NCBI GenBank assembly: GCA_019670725.1
Contig: AP024629.1
Span: forward strand, 3,906,001 to 3,970,000
Length of the DNA: 64,000 nucleotides
From: Alphaproteobacteria bacterium SO-S41
GTDB taxonomy: Bacteria > Pseudomonadota > Alphaproteobacteria > Micropepsales > Micropepsaceae
Direction of reading: 5' to 3'
Shown here: in pieces, positions 18,316-26,683 of the stretch
Layout of the letters: every line of letters starts with the position of its first letter
How positions within the stretch are numbered: the first letter of the stretch is position 1
Notes under the pieces: generated by a model
The model's database searches: none
The model's input: only the letters and a program-made list of their open reading frames with translations
Told to the model about the DNA's origin: nothing
Made by a program: the position numbers and the translations under genes

Positions 18316-18466
18316 CCTCCCCCCGTTTACGGGGGAGGGGGACCGCGCAGCGGTGGAGGGGGCGGATGCAGCGCGGCGAGTTTCGTCATTTCGCGCCCCC
18401 CTCTGACGATTGCCTTCGCAAGGCGAAGACAATCGTCTGTCTCCCCCCGCAAGCGGGCGGGAGCAA
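18316..18466. repeat. Mosaic of palindromic intergenic repeats between mmsA and mmsB
   Basis: Two hairpins are clear. The first has 8-bp arms CCTCCCCC and GGGGGAGG (18316-18323, 18331-18338). The second (18405-18437) pairs GACGATTG with CAATCGTC and, inside it, CTTCGC with GCGAAG. A third C-rich/G-rich stretch follows to 18466. Blocks of this kind are interspersed repeats in many alphaproteobacterial genomes. It lies between two cotranscribed genes and could act as an attenuator or mRNA stabiliser. Confidence 0.7.
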
Positions 18467-18475
18467 GGTGGCGGA

Positions 18476-19978
18476 TTACTTCATCGTCGGGATGACGAAG
18501 CTGGAGTCGGCGAGCGCGGTGCCGCCGGCGGGCCAGCGTTGGGTCACCGTCTTGATCTTGGTGTAGAAGCGCACGCCCTCGGGGCCGTGCTGGTTGGTGT
18601 CGCCGAAGGCCGAGCGCTTCCAGCCGCCGAAGGTGTGATAGGCGAGCGGCACCGGGATCGGAACGTTGATGCCGACCATGCCGACTTCGACCTTCGCGGC
18701 GAACTCGCGCGCGGCTTCGCCGTTGCGGGTGAAGATCGCGACGCCGTTGCCGTACTGGTGCTTCGAGGGGAGATCGAGCGCCTGTTCGAAGGTTTCGGCG
18801 CGAACGATCTGAAGCACCGGGCCGAAGATTTCTTCCTGATAGGTCTTCATCTCGGGCTTCACGTGGTCGAACAGCGTCGGGCCGACGAAGAAGCCGTCTT
18901 CATGGCCCTGCAGCTTGAAGCCGCGGCCATCGACGACGAGTTCGGCGCCTTCCTTCACGCCGATGTCGATATAGTTCTCGACCTTGGACTTGTGGGCCGC
19001 GTTCACGACCGGACCGTAATGGGCGTCGGTGTCGGTGGAGACGCCGACGCGGAGGCCGGCGATCGCTGTGACCAGCTTGCTGCGCAGGGTCTCGGCGGTC
19101 TTCTCGCCGACCGGCACGACGACGGGGAGCGCCATGCAGCGCTCGCCGGCCGAACCGTAGGCGGCGCCGACGAGATCGGCGACGGTCTGGTCGAGATCGG
19201 CGTCGGGGAGGACGATGCCATGGTTCTTCGCGCCGCCCATCGCCTGGACGCGCTTACCCGCGGCGACGCCGCGCTGGTAGACGTAGTGCGCGATGTCGGA
19301 CGAGCCGACGAAGCTGACCGCCTTGATGTCGGGATGGTCGAGAATGGCGTCGACCGCTTCCTTGTCGCCCTGGACGACATTGAGGACGCCGTCGGGCAGG
19401 CCTGCTTCCTTCAGCAGTTCGGCGAGGCGGACGGGAACCGAAGGATCGCGCTCGGACGGCTTCAGAATGAAGGCATTGCCGCAGGCGAGCGCGACGCCGA
19501 ACATCCACATCGGGATCATGCCGGGGAAGTTGAACGGGGTGATGCCGGCGACGACGCCGAGCGGAACACGCATGGAATAGACGTCGATGCCGGGGCCGGC
19601 GCCGACAGTGTATTCGCCCTTGATGAGATGCGGAATGCCACAGGCGAATTCGATAACTTCAAGGCCGCGCTGGATGTCGCCCTTGGAGTCCGCGATGACC
19701 TTGCCGTGCTCGGCCGAGAGCATGCGGGCGAGCTCGTCCATGTTCGCCTCGATCAGGCGCTTGAACTCGAACAGGACGCGGGCGCGACGCTGCGGGTTGG
19801 TGGCGCCCCAGCCGACCTGCGCGGCCTTGGCGATCTCGACGGCCTTGGCGACTTCGGCGGCGCCGCCGAGGCGGACGCGGGCCTGGACCTTGCCGGTGTT
19901 GGGATCGAAGACATCGCCATAGCGGCTGCCGCCGCCGGCTTCGGCCTTGCCGGAAATATAGTGGACGATGTCGCGCAT
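18476..19978 (-). CDS. mmsA: CoA-acylating methylmalonate-semialdehyde dehydrogenase
   Basis: A 500-residue member of the aldehyde dehydrogenase superfamily that converts methylmalonate semialdehyde to propionyl-CoA in valine (and inositol) breakdown. The catalytic Cys is C281 in GSAGERCMALPV. The usual general-base segment ELGGK is replaced by GGAKNHG (about 249-254), which is diagnostic of this CoA-dependent subfamily. ITPFNFPGMIPMWMF and the C-terminal PVPLAYHTFGGWKRSAFGD are also family marks. AGGGAG lies upstream of the ATG. It heads an mmsA-mmsB unit and is divergent from a LysR-type gene that probably regulates it. Confidence 0.96.
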   Translation of the reverse strand: MRDIVHYISGKAEAGGGSRYGDVFDPNTGKVQARVRLGGAAEVAKAVEIAKAAQVGWGATNPQRRARVLFEFKRLIEANMDELARMLSAEHGKVIADSKGDIQRGLEVIEFACGIPHLIKGEYTVGAGPGIDVYSMRVPLGVVAGITPFNFPGMIPMWMFGVALACGNAFILKPSERDPSVPVRLAELLKEAGLPDGVLNVVQGDKEAVDAILDHPDIKAVSFVGSSDIAHYVYQRGVAAGKRVQAMGGAKNHGIVLPDADLDQTVADLVGAAYGSAGERCMALPVVVPVGEKTAETLRSKLVTAIAGLRVGVSTDTDAHYGPVVNAAHKSKVENYIDIGVKEGAELVVDGRGFKLQGHEDGFFVGPTLFDHVKPEMKTYQEEIFGPVLQIVRAETFEQALDLPSKHQYGNGVAIFTRNGEAAREFAAKVEVGMVGINVPIPVPLAYHTFGGWKRSAFGDTNQHGPEGVRFYTKIKTVTQRWPAGGTALADSSFVIPTMK

Positions 19979-20022
19979 GATGGCGTCGCTCCCTGCGATC
20001 CCAGATTTTGCGGGAGGCTATC

Positions 20023-20050
20023 ATTGCATGGCACGAATGGGGTATTGCAT
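20023..20050. promoter_or_regulatory. Direct repeats in the mmsA/lysR divergent promoter region
   Basis: ATTGCAT occurs at 20023-20029 and 20044-20050, 21 bases apart (two helical turns), and a related AATGCAT lies at 20074-20080 over the regulator start. LysR-type proteins bind paired sites in such positions, so these may be contacts for the adjacent regulator. Confidence 0.3.
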
Positions 20051-20078
20051 TCTTGCCGGTTCCATTCTGCGGAAATGC

Positions 20079-20966
20079 ATGACTGCCTTTGACTGGGACG
20101 ATGTCCGCCTGTTCCTCGCCGCTTCGCGCGCGGGGTCGCTGACGGCCGCGGGGCGGCGGCTGGGGATCGATGCGGCGACGGTCGGGCGACGGATCGCACG
20201 GCTGGAGACGGCGCTGAAATCGACGCTGCTGGTGCGCTCAGTCTCGGGCCTCGCTTTGACGACCGCCGGATCGCGTCTGCAGGAGACCGCCGCCAAGGCG
20301 GAGACCGCGATGCTGGCCACTCTGGAAGAGGGCCAGCGCGATGCCGGCGGCGGGACAGTGCGGATCAGCGTCGCGGAAGGATTCGGCACGGCCGTGATCG
20401 CTCCCGACCTGCCGGCCCTGCGCGCCCGGCGGCCCAATCTGCAGATCGAGCTGGCGGCCAATTCAGGCTTCCTGTCGCCGGCGACGCGCGAGGTGGATAT
20501 CGCGGTGACGCTGGCCCCGCCCGGCGAGGGACGGCTGATCGTCGAGCCGCTCAGCGACTACCAGCTCGCGCTCTATGCCGCGCCCGGCTATCTCAAGCGC
20601 ACCGGCGAGCCGAAATCGGTGGCGGCGCTGAAGGGGCGCGACATTGTCGGCTATGTCGAGGACCTTATCTATGCCCCGGAGCTGCGCTATCTCGACGAGA
20701 TCGGCCTGCCCGGTCGCCCCGCGCTCGCCAGCACCTCGATCCGCGCCCAGCGGGAAATCATCCTGTCCGGCGGCGGGATCGGCGTGCTGCCCTGCTTCCT
20801 GGCGGACGGGCTGACACGCGTGTGCCGGCGCGAGGTGCTGCTGACCCGGCGGCTGTGGGTCAGCACTCATCGCGACATCGCGGGGACGGCGCGGATCAAG
20901 ACGGTGCGGGACTGGTTGAAGCGCCTGGCGCGGGACCGGCAATCTCTGCTTGCGCCATTCTCCTGA
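20079..20966 (+). CDS. LysR-type transcriptional regulator
   Basis: A 295-residue regulator. The N-terminal winged helix begins FDWDDVRLFLAASRAGSLTAAGRRLGIDAATVGRRIARLE (residues 3-42 in order), typical of LysR proteins of the alphaproteobacterial group that carry DAATVGRRI. The effector domain starts near residue 90 (GTVRISVAEGFGTAVIAPDLP) and includes REVDIAVTL and the SGGGIGVLPCFLAD motif. It is divergent from mmsA by 100 bases, the usual layout for a LysR gene and its target, so it probably responds to a branched-chain intermediate. An earlier in-frame start would extend into the mmsA promoter. Confidence 0.92.
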   Translation: MTAFDWDDVRLFLAASRAGSLTAAGRRLGIDAATVGRRIARLETALKSTLLVRSVSGLALTTAGSRLQETAAKAETAMLATLEEGQRDAGGGTVRISVAEGFGTAVIAPDLPALRARRPNLQIELAANSGFLSPATREVDIAVTLAPPGEGRLIVEPLSDYQLALYAAPGYLKRTGEPKSVAALKGRDIVGYVEDLIYAPELRYLDEIGLPGRPALASTSIRAQREIILSGGGIGVLPCFLADGLTRVCRREVLLTRRLWVSTHRDIAGTARIKTVRDWLKRLARDRQSLLAPFS

Positions 20967-20984
20967 GACAACCATCGAGGAGTA

Positions 20985-21006
20985 GGCGACTACGTGACGC
21001 GTCGCC
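20985..21006. promoter_or_regulatory. Inverted repeat between the LysR and GntR genes
   Basis: GGCGAC-N10-GTCGCC lies 19 bases after the LysR stop and 80 bases before the GntR start. It could be a weak terminator for the former or an operator for the latter; no U-tract follows. Confidence 0.3.
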
Positions 21007-21086
21007 AAGTTTCAGCGACAAGCATCCAATAGGCGGCGCCGTACGTTTATAGGACGAGCCATAATAAGAAGACGACGAGGACAGAG

Positions 21087-21908
21087 TTGCCGCGACAAGT
21101 CCAAGGCAGCCCGGCAGGCGCACCGATCCTGCAACGCGAGAAGACGGCGACGCGCACGCGGCGGCGCGGAAAGACGTCCCGGCGCTCGATCAAGGGCGCC
21201 GAGCGGCTGGCCCAGGATATCGTGCGCCGGATCTACGAAGGGGAGCTGAAGCCTGGGGACAAGTTCTTCTCGGAAGCCGAGGCGCTGAGCGAGTTTGGCG
21301 TGTCGCGGGCGATGCTGCGCGAGGCGCTGCGCTATCTGCAGATCCAAGGCGTGCTCGACATCCGCACCGGCCCCGGCGGCGGTCATTTCGTGAGCCTGCC
21401 GCGGCCGGGGAGCCTCGCCAGCACCATCGCGTTGTTGCTGCAATTCGCCGGCGCGCCGATCAACTGCATCATCGACGCCCGCCGGATCCTCGAGCCCGCC
21501 ATCGTGCGGGAGGCGGCGACCAATGCGTCGGCTTCGGACATTGCCGCGATGGATGCGGCGATCACCGCGATAGCCAAGGGCGTCGATGAGGATGTCCCTT
21601 TCAGTGCGGCCTGGGCGGCATTCTGGGACGCGACGGCCGGCGCGAGCGGGAACGCCCTGTTCACATTCCTGATCCCGGCGCTGCATGCGATCGGGCGGTC
21701 GGGCGGATTCGCCTCGACGCAGTATGGCCGCGCGACCGCGCTCGCGCTGTCGCGCCGGCTGCGCGACGCCATCGCCGCGCATGACGCAGATGCGGCAGCA
21801 ACGATTGTCGATGAAGTCCATGTTCTCGTGCACGAGGTGCTGGAGGACAATTACACCGACCTGCTGACGCGGCCGGTGTCGTGGGCGGACGTGCAGGACG
21901 TGCTGTAG
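21087..21908 (+). CDS. GntR-family regulator, FadR/FCD subfamily
   Basis: A 273-residue regulator. After a basic N-terminal tail (TRTRRRGKTSRRS) comes the GntR winged helix: AQDIVRRIYEGELKPGDKF, SEAEALSEFGVSRAMLREAL, RYLQIQGVLDIRTGPGGGHFV. The rest is an all-helical FCD ligand domain (IIDARRILEPAIVREAA ... DAIAAHDADAAATIVDEVHVLVHEVLE). The start is a TTG with GAGGA nine bases upstream. The operon of two acyl-CoA dehydrogenases and a FadJ-like enzyme begins 133 bases downstream on the same strand, so it probably controls fatty-acid-like catabolism with an acyl-CoA or acid as ligand. Confidence 0.9.
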   Translation: MPRQVQGSPAGAPILQREKTATRTRRRGKTSRRSIKGAERLAQDIVRRIYEGELKPGDKFFSEAEALSEFGVSRAMLREALRYLQIQGVLDIRTGPGGGHFVSLPRPGSLASTIALLLQFAGAPINCIIDARRILEPAIVREAATNASASDIAAMDAAITAIAKGVDEDVPFSAAWAAFWDATAGASGNALFTFLIPALHAIGRSGGFASTQYGRATALALSRRLRDAIAAHDADAAATIVDEVHVLVHEVLEDNYTDLLTRPVSWADVQDVL

Positions 21909-22041
21909 GGCCCAGCCGCCCGTTTTCCCCATTCCCCAACGGCAGCACGATTTCGGGCCGCGGCTATTGACCTGCGGCCCTGTCGATTCCCTAGATGCGG
22001 CATAAGAAGACTTGGAAACGCGCCATCCGAGGGGGACCGCC

Positions 22042-23250
22042 ATGTCCGAAACCGACTCGACCGAACTCGCCGCCTTTCGCGCCGAAGCGCAGGGCTGGAT
22101 CGCCGCGAACTTTCCCGCCTCGCTGAAAGGCCGGGCGGGGATCATGCTCAACCTCAATGTCGAGACCGACGAGCCGGACTTCCACGCGTGGAAGAAGGCG
22201 ATGGGTGCGAAGGGCTGGGGTGTGCCGACCTGGCCGAAGCAGTACGGCGGCGGGGGGCTGAGCAAGGAAGAGGCGAAGGTTCTCAGCCAGGAGATGATGA
22301 AGGCCGGGGCGTTCAGTCCGATCGGCGGCATGGGCGTCATGATGTTCGGACCGACCCTGCTGGAATACGGCACCGAGGCGCAGAAGCAGCGCTTCATGCC
22401 CGGCATCGTCAACGGGACAACGCGCTGGTGCCAGGGCTTCTCGGAACCGGGCGCGGGCTCGGACCTCGCCTCGCTATCGACCAAGTGCGAAGACAAGGGC
22501 GACCACTGGCTGGTCAACGGGCAGAAGATATGGACGTCCGGCGCACAGCACGCCGACTGGATCTTCTGCCTGGTACGGACCGATCCGACGCGGAAGCACG
22601 AGGGCATCAGCTTCCTGCTGTTCGACATGAAGTCGCCGGGCGTCGAGGTGCGGCCGATCCAGCTCATCAGCGGCAACTCGCCGTTCTGCGAGACCTTCTT
22701 CACCGATGTGGAAGTGCCCAAGGACCAGTTGATGGGGCCGCTGAACGGCGGCTGGACGATCGCGAAGCGGTTGCTGCAGTTCGAGCGGAACGCGCTGTCG
22801 AACGCGGGCGGCGGGACCGGCGGCGGCACGGCGCGGATGGTGCCGGAGGTCGTGAAGCTGGCGGAGAAATATGTCGGTCGGGATGCCGAGGGGCGGATCG
22901 CCGACCCCGATCTGCGCCAGCGGCTGATCGCGCATCACCTGAAGGCGCGGGCCTTCGGGCTAACCCTCGCGCGCGTGGCGACGGAGACGAAATCCGGCCA
23001 GGGGCCGAGCGCGGCGACCTCGATCATGAAGAATGCCGGTTCGAAGATCGCGCAGGAGCGCGCGGAGTTCGCCATCGAGATGATGGGCAACCTGGGGCTT
23101 GGCTGGGAGGGCGATGACTTCAACGCCTATGAGCTGGGCGCCGTGCGCGGCTGGCTGGGCAGCAAGGTCGTCACGATCTATGGCGGCTCGACGGAGATCC
23201 AGAACAACATCACGGCCAAGCGGATGCTCGGCCTGCTCGACCATCAATAA
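22042..23250 (+). CDS. Acyl-CoA dehydrogenase, first of an adjacent pair
   Basis: A 402-residue acyl-CoA dehydrogenase with GVPTWPKQYGGGGLSKEEA in the N-terminal domain, WCQGFSEPGAGSDLASL and LVNGQKIWTSGAQHADW in the beta domain, and TIYGGSTEIQNNITAKRMLGL at the C-terminus. The catalytic base is expected near the end of the protein but I cannot place it with confidence. CGAGGGGGACC precedes the ATG at 22042. It is followed at 20 bases by a second, shorter acyl-CoA dehydrogenase. Pairs of this layout form alpha2beta2 heterotetramers acting on bulky acyl-CoAs (pimeloyl-CoA PimC/PimD, steroid FadE pairs), which I infer here. Confidence 0.93.
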   Translation: MSETDSTELAAFRAEAQGWIAANFPASLKGRAGIMLNLNVETDEPDFHAWKKAMGAKGWGVPTWPKQYGGGGLSKEEAKVLSQEMMKAGAFSPIGGMGVMMFGPTLLEYGTEAQKQRFMPGIVNGTTRWCQGFSEPGAGSDLASLSTKCEDKGDHWLVNGQKIWTSGAQHADWIFCLVRTDPTRKHEGISFLLFDMKSPGVEVRPIQLISGNSPFCETFFTDVEVPKDQLMGPLNGGWTIAKRLLQFERNALSNAGGGTGGGTARMVPEVVKLAEKYVGRDAEGRIADPDLRQRLIAHHLKARAFGLTLARVATETKSGQGPSAATSIMKNAGSKIAQERAEFAIEMMGNLGLGWEGDDFNAYELGAVRGWLGSKVVTIYGGSTEIQNNITAKRMLGLLDHQ

Positions 23251-23270
23251 GAACAACAAGGGCAAGACCG

Positions 23271-24407
23271 ATGGCCGTTCTCAACGAAGAACAGACGATG
23301 CTGCGCGACGCGGCGGCGGAATGGGCGAAGGACAAGGCGCCCGTCTCGGCGCTGCGCAAGGTCCGCGATAGCAATGCGCCGCTGGGCTACGACCCCGCCG
23401 TCTACAGCGACATGGCGGCAATGGGCTGGGCGGGCATTGTCGTGCCCGAAGCCTATGGCGGATCGGAGTTCGGCTATCTCAGCCTTGGCGTCGTGCTGGA
23501 GGAACTGGGGCGGACGTTGGCGGCCTCACCACTGGTGAGTTCGGCATTGGGTTTCGCGAGCGTGCTGCTGATCGGCGGGAGCGCGGCGCAAAAGGAAGCA
23601 TGGCTGCCGATGATCGCCTCGGGCGAAGCGGTGGGAACGCTCGCGATCGACGAAGGACCGCGACACGATCCGTTGCAGACGGCGCTGGCCGGGACGGCGG
23701 TCGGGAACGGCTACACGCTGAACGGGACGAAGGGCTTCGTGATCGACGGGATGGCGGCGGATGCCTTCGTCGTCGTGGCGCGGACGTCGGGCAAGGCCGG
23801 TGAGGCGGAGGGGATCAGCCTCTTCCTCGTGCCGGCCGATGCGGCGGGCTTCACGCGGACGAAGCTGTCGCTCGCCGACTCGCGCGGCGCGGCCAAGGTC
23901 GTCTTCGCCGATGTGAAGGTCGGCGCCGATGCACTGATCGGCCCGGCCGGCAAGGGCTATGAGATCCTGGAACCGGCGCTGGATCGCACGCGCGCGGGAC
24001 TGGCGGCCGAAATGCTGGGCACCGCGCTTGGGGCGTTCGACATGACGATCGCCTATCTGAAGGTGCGCGTGCAGTTCGGCCAGACGCTCGGGAGCTTCCA
24101 GGCGCTGCAGCATCGCGCGGCCGAGATGTTCAGCGAGTTGGAGATCACACGCTCCGCGGTCGAAGCCGCCTTGCAGGCGATCGATGCCGGTTCGAACGAC
24201 ATCCGGGAACTCGCCTCGCTCGCCAAGGCACGAGCCAACGAGACGCTGCATCTGGTCTCGAACGAGATGATCCAGATGCATGGCGGCATCGGCGTGACCG
24301 ACGCGCATGACGCCGGTTTCTACATCAAGCGGGCGCGGGCGGTGGAAGCCGCCTATGGCAATGCCGCCTATCACCGCGAGCGCTTCGCGCGGCTGAACAA
24401 TATCTGA
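23271..24407 (+). CDS. Acyl-CoA dehydrogenase, second of an adjacent pair
   Basis: A 378-residue member of the same superfamily but more divergent. It keeps the architecture (WAGIVVPEAYGGSEFGYLSLG, RVQFGQTLGSFQALQHRAAEMF, NEMIQMHGGIGVTDAHDAGFYIKRA) but its middle domain is degenerate: the usual TEP-GSD flavin loop is replaced by LAIDEGPRHDPLQ. This is typical of the partner subunit in heteromeric acyl-CoA dehydrogenases, in which only one half of each site is retained. It lies 20 bases downstream of its partner and 36 bases upstream of the FadJ-like gene. Confidence 0.92.
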   Translation: MAVLNEEQTMLRDAAAEWAKDKAPVSALRKVRDSNAPLGYDPAVYSDMAAMGWAGIVVPEAYGGSEFGYLSLGVVLEELGRTLAASPLVSSALGFASVLLIGGSAAQKEAWLPMIASGEAVGTLAIDEGPRHDPLQTALAGTAVGNGYTLNGTKGFVIDGMAADAFVVVARTSGKAGEAEGISLFLVPADAAGFTRTKLSLADSRGAAKVVFADVKVGADALIGPAGKGYEILEPALDRTRAGLAAEMLGTALGAFDMTIAYLKVRVQFGQTLGSFQALQHRAAEMFSELEITRSAVEAALQAIDAGSNDIRELASLAKARANETLHLVSNEMIQMHGGIGVTDAHDAGFYIKRARAVEAAYGNAAYHRERFARLNNI

Positions 24408-24443
24408 GTTCCAAAACAACAATCGATCCGAGGAGAGACCACG

Positions 24444-26522
24444 ATGGTGGCGATCAACAATGTGACCACGCTCGACGTTGCGGACGGCATCGCCGTCCTC
24501 ACCATCGATTCACCGCCGGTGAACGCGCTGTCCGGCCCGGTGCGCCAGGGCCTCTATGACGGGATCAGCGCCGCGCTGAAGGACGATGCGGCCAAGGCGA
24601 TCGTGCTGCTCTGCGGCGGGCGCACCTTCATCGCGGGCGCCGATATCTCCGAGTTCGGCAAGCCGGGGCCGCAGGCCGTCGGCCTCAACGAGACGTTCGA
24701 AGCGATCGAGAATGCGACGAAGCCCGTCGTCGCCGCGATCCACGGCACGGCGCTGGGCGGCGGCCTGGAGGTCGCGCTGACCTGCCACTACCGCGTCGCG
24801 GTTCCGAGCGCCAAGGCCGGCCTGCCGGAAGTGAAGCTCGGCCTGCTGCCGGGCGCGGGCGGCACGCAGCGCCTGCCTCGTCTCACCGGCGCCGCGAAGG
24901 CGCTGGCGGTGATGACCTCGGGCGACCAGCTTTCGGCGAAGGAAGCGGTGAGCCTCGGCATTTTCGACAAGGTCGTGGACGGCGATCTGAAGGAAGGCGC
25001 GATCGCCTTCGCGAAATCGGTGATCGGCAAGCCTTCCCCCCGCGTGCGCGACCGCCAGGAGAAGGTCGAGGCCGACCGCGGCAACACCGCGCTGTTCGCC
25101 GATTTCCGCAAGGCCAATGCCCGCGCCTTCCGCGGCCAGAAGGCGCCGGAATCGATCATCCAGTGCATCGAAGCGGCGGTGAACCTGCCCTTCGATGAAG
25201 GTATCGCGGTCGAGCGCAAGCTGTTCGGGGGCCTGATCACCAGCCCTGAATCGGCGGCGATGCGGCACATCTTCTTCGCCGAGCGTCAGGCCAACAAGAT
25301 TCCCGACGTGCCGGATTCGACGCCCCTGCTGCCGATCAAGAAGGTCGGCGTGATCGGCGCCGGCACGATGGGCGGCGGCATCTCCATGAACTTCCTGAAT
25401 GCCGGCATCCCCGTCACGATCGTCGAGATGAAGCAGGACGCGCTCGATCGCGGCCTCGGCGTGATGCGCAAGAACTACGAGAACACCGCCAAGAAAGGCC
25501 GCATCACCGAAGCCGATGTCGAGAAGCGCATGGGCCTGGTCGGCGGATCGCTGGACCTTTCCGCGCTCGCCGATTGCGACCTCATCATCGAGGCCGTGTT
25601 CGAGAACATGGAGATCAAGAAGGACGTCTTCGGCAAGCTCGACAAGATCGCCAAGCCCGGCGCGATCCTTGCCTCCAACACCTCCTATCTGGACGTCAAC
25701 GAGATCGCCTCGGCGACGAGCCGGCCGGAAAGCGTGATCGGCCTGCACTTCTTCTCGCCGGCCAATGTCATGCGCCTGCTGGAGATCGTGCGCGGCGACA
25801 AGACCTCAAAGGAGGTCATCGCGACCTCGATGAAGCTCGCCAAGACCATCGGCAAGGTCGGCGTCCTCGTCGGCGTCTGCCCCGGCTTCGTCGGCAACCG
25901 CATGCTCTCGCAGCGCCAGATCCAGGCCAACGCCCTCGTCAATGAGGGCGCGATGCCGTGGGATGTGGACAAGGTGCTCTACGATTTCGGCTTCCCGATG
26001 GGTCCGTTCGCGATGAGCGATCTCGCGGGCCTCGATATCGGCTGGTCGAAGGAGAAGTCGACGGGCTCCACCGTGCGCGAAGTGATGTGCGAGATGGATC
26101 GCCGCGGCCAGAAGAACGGCAAGGGCTTCTACGACTATGACGAGAACCGCAACGCGACGCCCTCGCCGGTGACCGAGAAGATCATCAAGGAGTTCGCGGC
26201 GAAGAGCGGCGTCAATCCGCGCACGATCTCCGATCAGGAGATCCTGGAGCGGACGATCTATCCGATGATCAATGAGGGCGCGAAGATCCTCGAAGAGAAG
26301 AAGGCGATCCGCGCGTCCGACATCGATATGGTCTGGGTCACCGGCTATGGCTGGCCGATCTACAAGGGCGGGCCGATGCACTATGCCGACCATATCGGCC
26401 TCAAGACCATCGTCGAGCGGCTGAAGGCCTATCAGGCGCAGATGGGCGACTTCTTCAAGGTCTCGCCGCTGCTGGAGAAACTGGCGGCGGAGGGCGGGAA
26501 ACTGTCGTCGGTTTCGAATTAG
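24444..26522 (+). CDS. Bifunctional enoyl-CoA hydratase/3-hydroxyacyl-CoA dehydrogenase (FadJ/FadB alpha-subunit type)
   Basis: A 692-residue two-domain enzyme covering the second and third steps of beta-oxidation. Residues 1-190 are a crotonase fold with the oxyanion loops [13 protein letters not shown] and [20 protein letters not shown] and the catalytic [20 protein letters not shown]. From about residue 295 comes the dehydrogenase: [48 protein letters not shown] with the catalytic His, then [10 protein letters not shown] and the C-terminal helical domain. AGGAGAGACCACG precedes the ATG. Together with the paired dehydrogenases it makes a near-complete oxidation spiral; a matching thiolase is not adjacent (one lies at 33.6-34.8 kb in a different operon). 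Confidence 0.95.
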   Translation: MVAINNVTTLDVADGIAVLTIDSPPVNALSGPVRQGLYDGISAALKDDAAKAIVLLCGGRTFIAGADISEFGKPGPQAVGLNETFEAIENATKPVVAAIHGTALGGGLEVALTCHYRVAVPSAKAGLPEVKLGLLPGAGGTQRLPRLTGAAKALAVMTSGDQLSAKEAVSLGIFDKVVDGDLKEGAIAFAKSVIGKPSPRVRDRQEKVEADRGNTALFADFRKANARAFRGQKAPESIIQCIEAAVNLPFDEGIAVERKLFGGLITSPESAAMRHIFFAERQANKIPDVPDSTPLLPIKKVGVIGAGTMGGGISMNFLNAGIPVTIVEMKQDALDRGLGVMRKNYENTAKKGRITEADVEKRMGLVGGSLDLSALADCDLIIEAVFENMEIKKDVFGKLDKIAKPGAILASNTSYLDVNEIASATSRPESVIGLHFFSPANVMRLLEIVRGDKTSKEVIATSMKLAKTIGKVGVLVGVCPGFVGNRMLSQRQIQANALVNEGAMPWDVDKVLYDFGFPMGPFAMSDLAGLDIGWSKEKSTGSTVREVMCEMDRRGQKNGKGFYDYDENRNATPSPVTEKIIKEFAAKSGVNPRTISDQEILERTIYPMINEGAKILEEKKAIRASDIDMVWVTGYGWPIYKGGPMHYADHIGLKTIVERLKAYQAQMGDFFKVSPLLEKLAAEGGKLSSVSN

Positions 26523-26529
26523 GCAAGGT

Positions 26530-26607
26530 GTCATGCCCGCGGAGGCGGGCATCCATGCCTCAAGCACCGTGCTTGATGAGATGGATTCCCGCCTGCGCGG
26601 GAATGAC
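26530..26607. repeat. Inverted pair of REP-like hairpins
   Basis: Two 27-base units (26530-26556 and 26581-26607) lie head to head and match as inverted copies at 24 of 27 positions. Each folds on itself with a CCCGC/GCGGG stem. Two of the three differences are compensatory: a G-C closing pair in one copy is T-A in the other. Between them TCAAGCACCGTGCTTGA (26560-26576) is a third perfect hairpin. The unit is a type of repeat widespread in alphaproteobacteria. It separates the FadJ-like gene from the next operon and may end transcription. Confidence 0.85.
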
Positions 26608-26683
26608 AAATAGCTTGGGGGGCGGCTTGCCGGGAGGCGGGCTGCCCCCTAACTCTTTCGCATTGCAAAATTCCGGGGTTTCC

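Noticed and set aside
21967-21997. TTGACC ... TAGATG as promoter of the paired acyl-CoA dehydrogenase operon
   Set aside because: The 19-base spacer is too long for a confident housekeeping promoter call.
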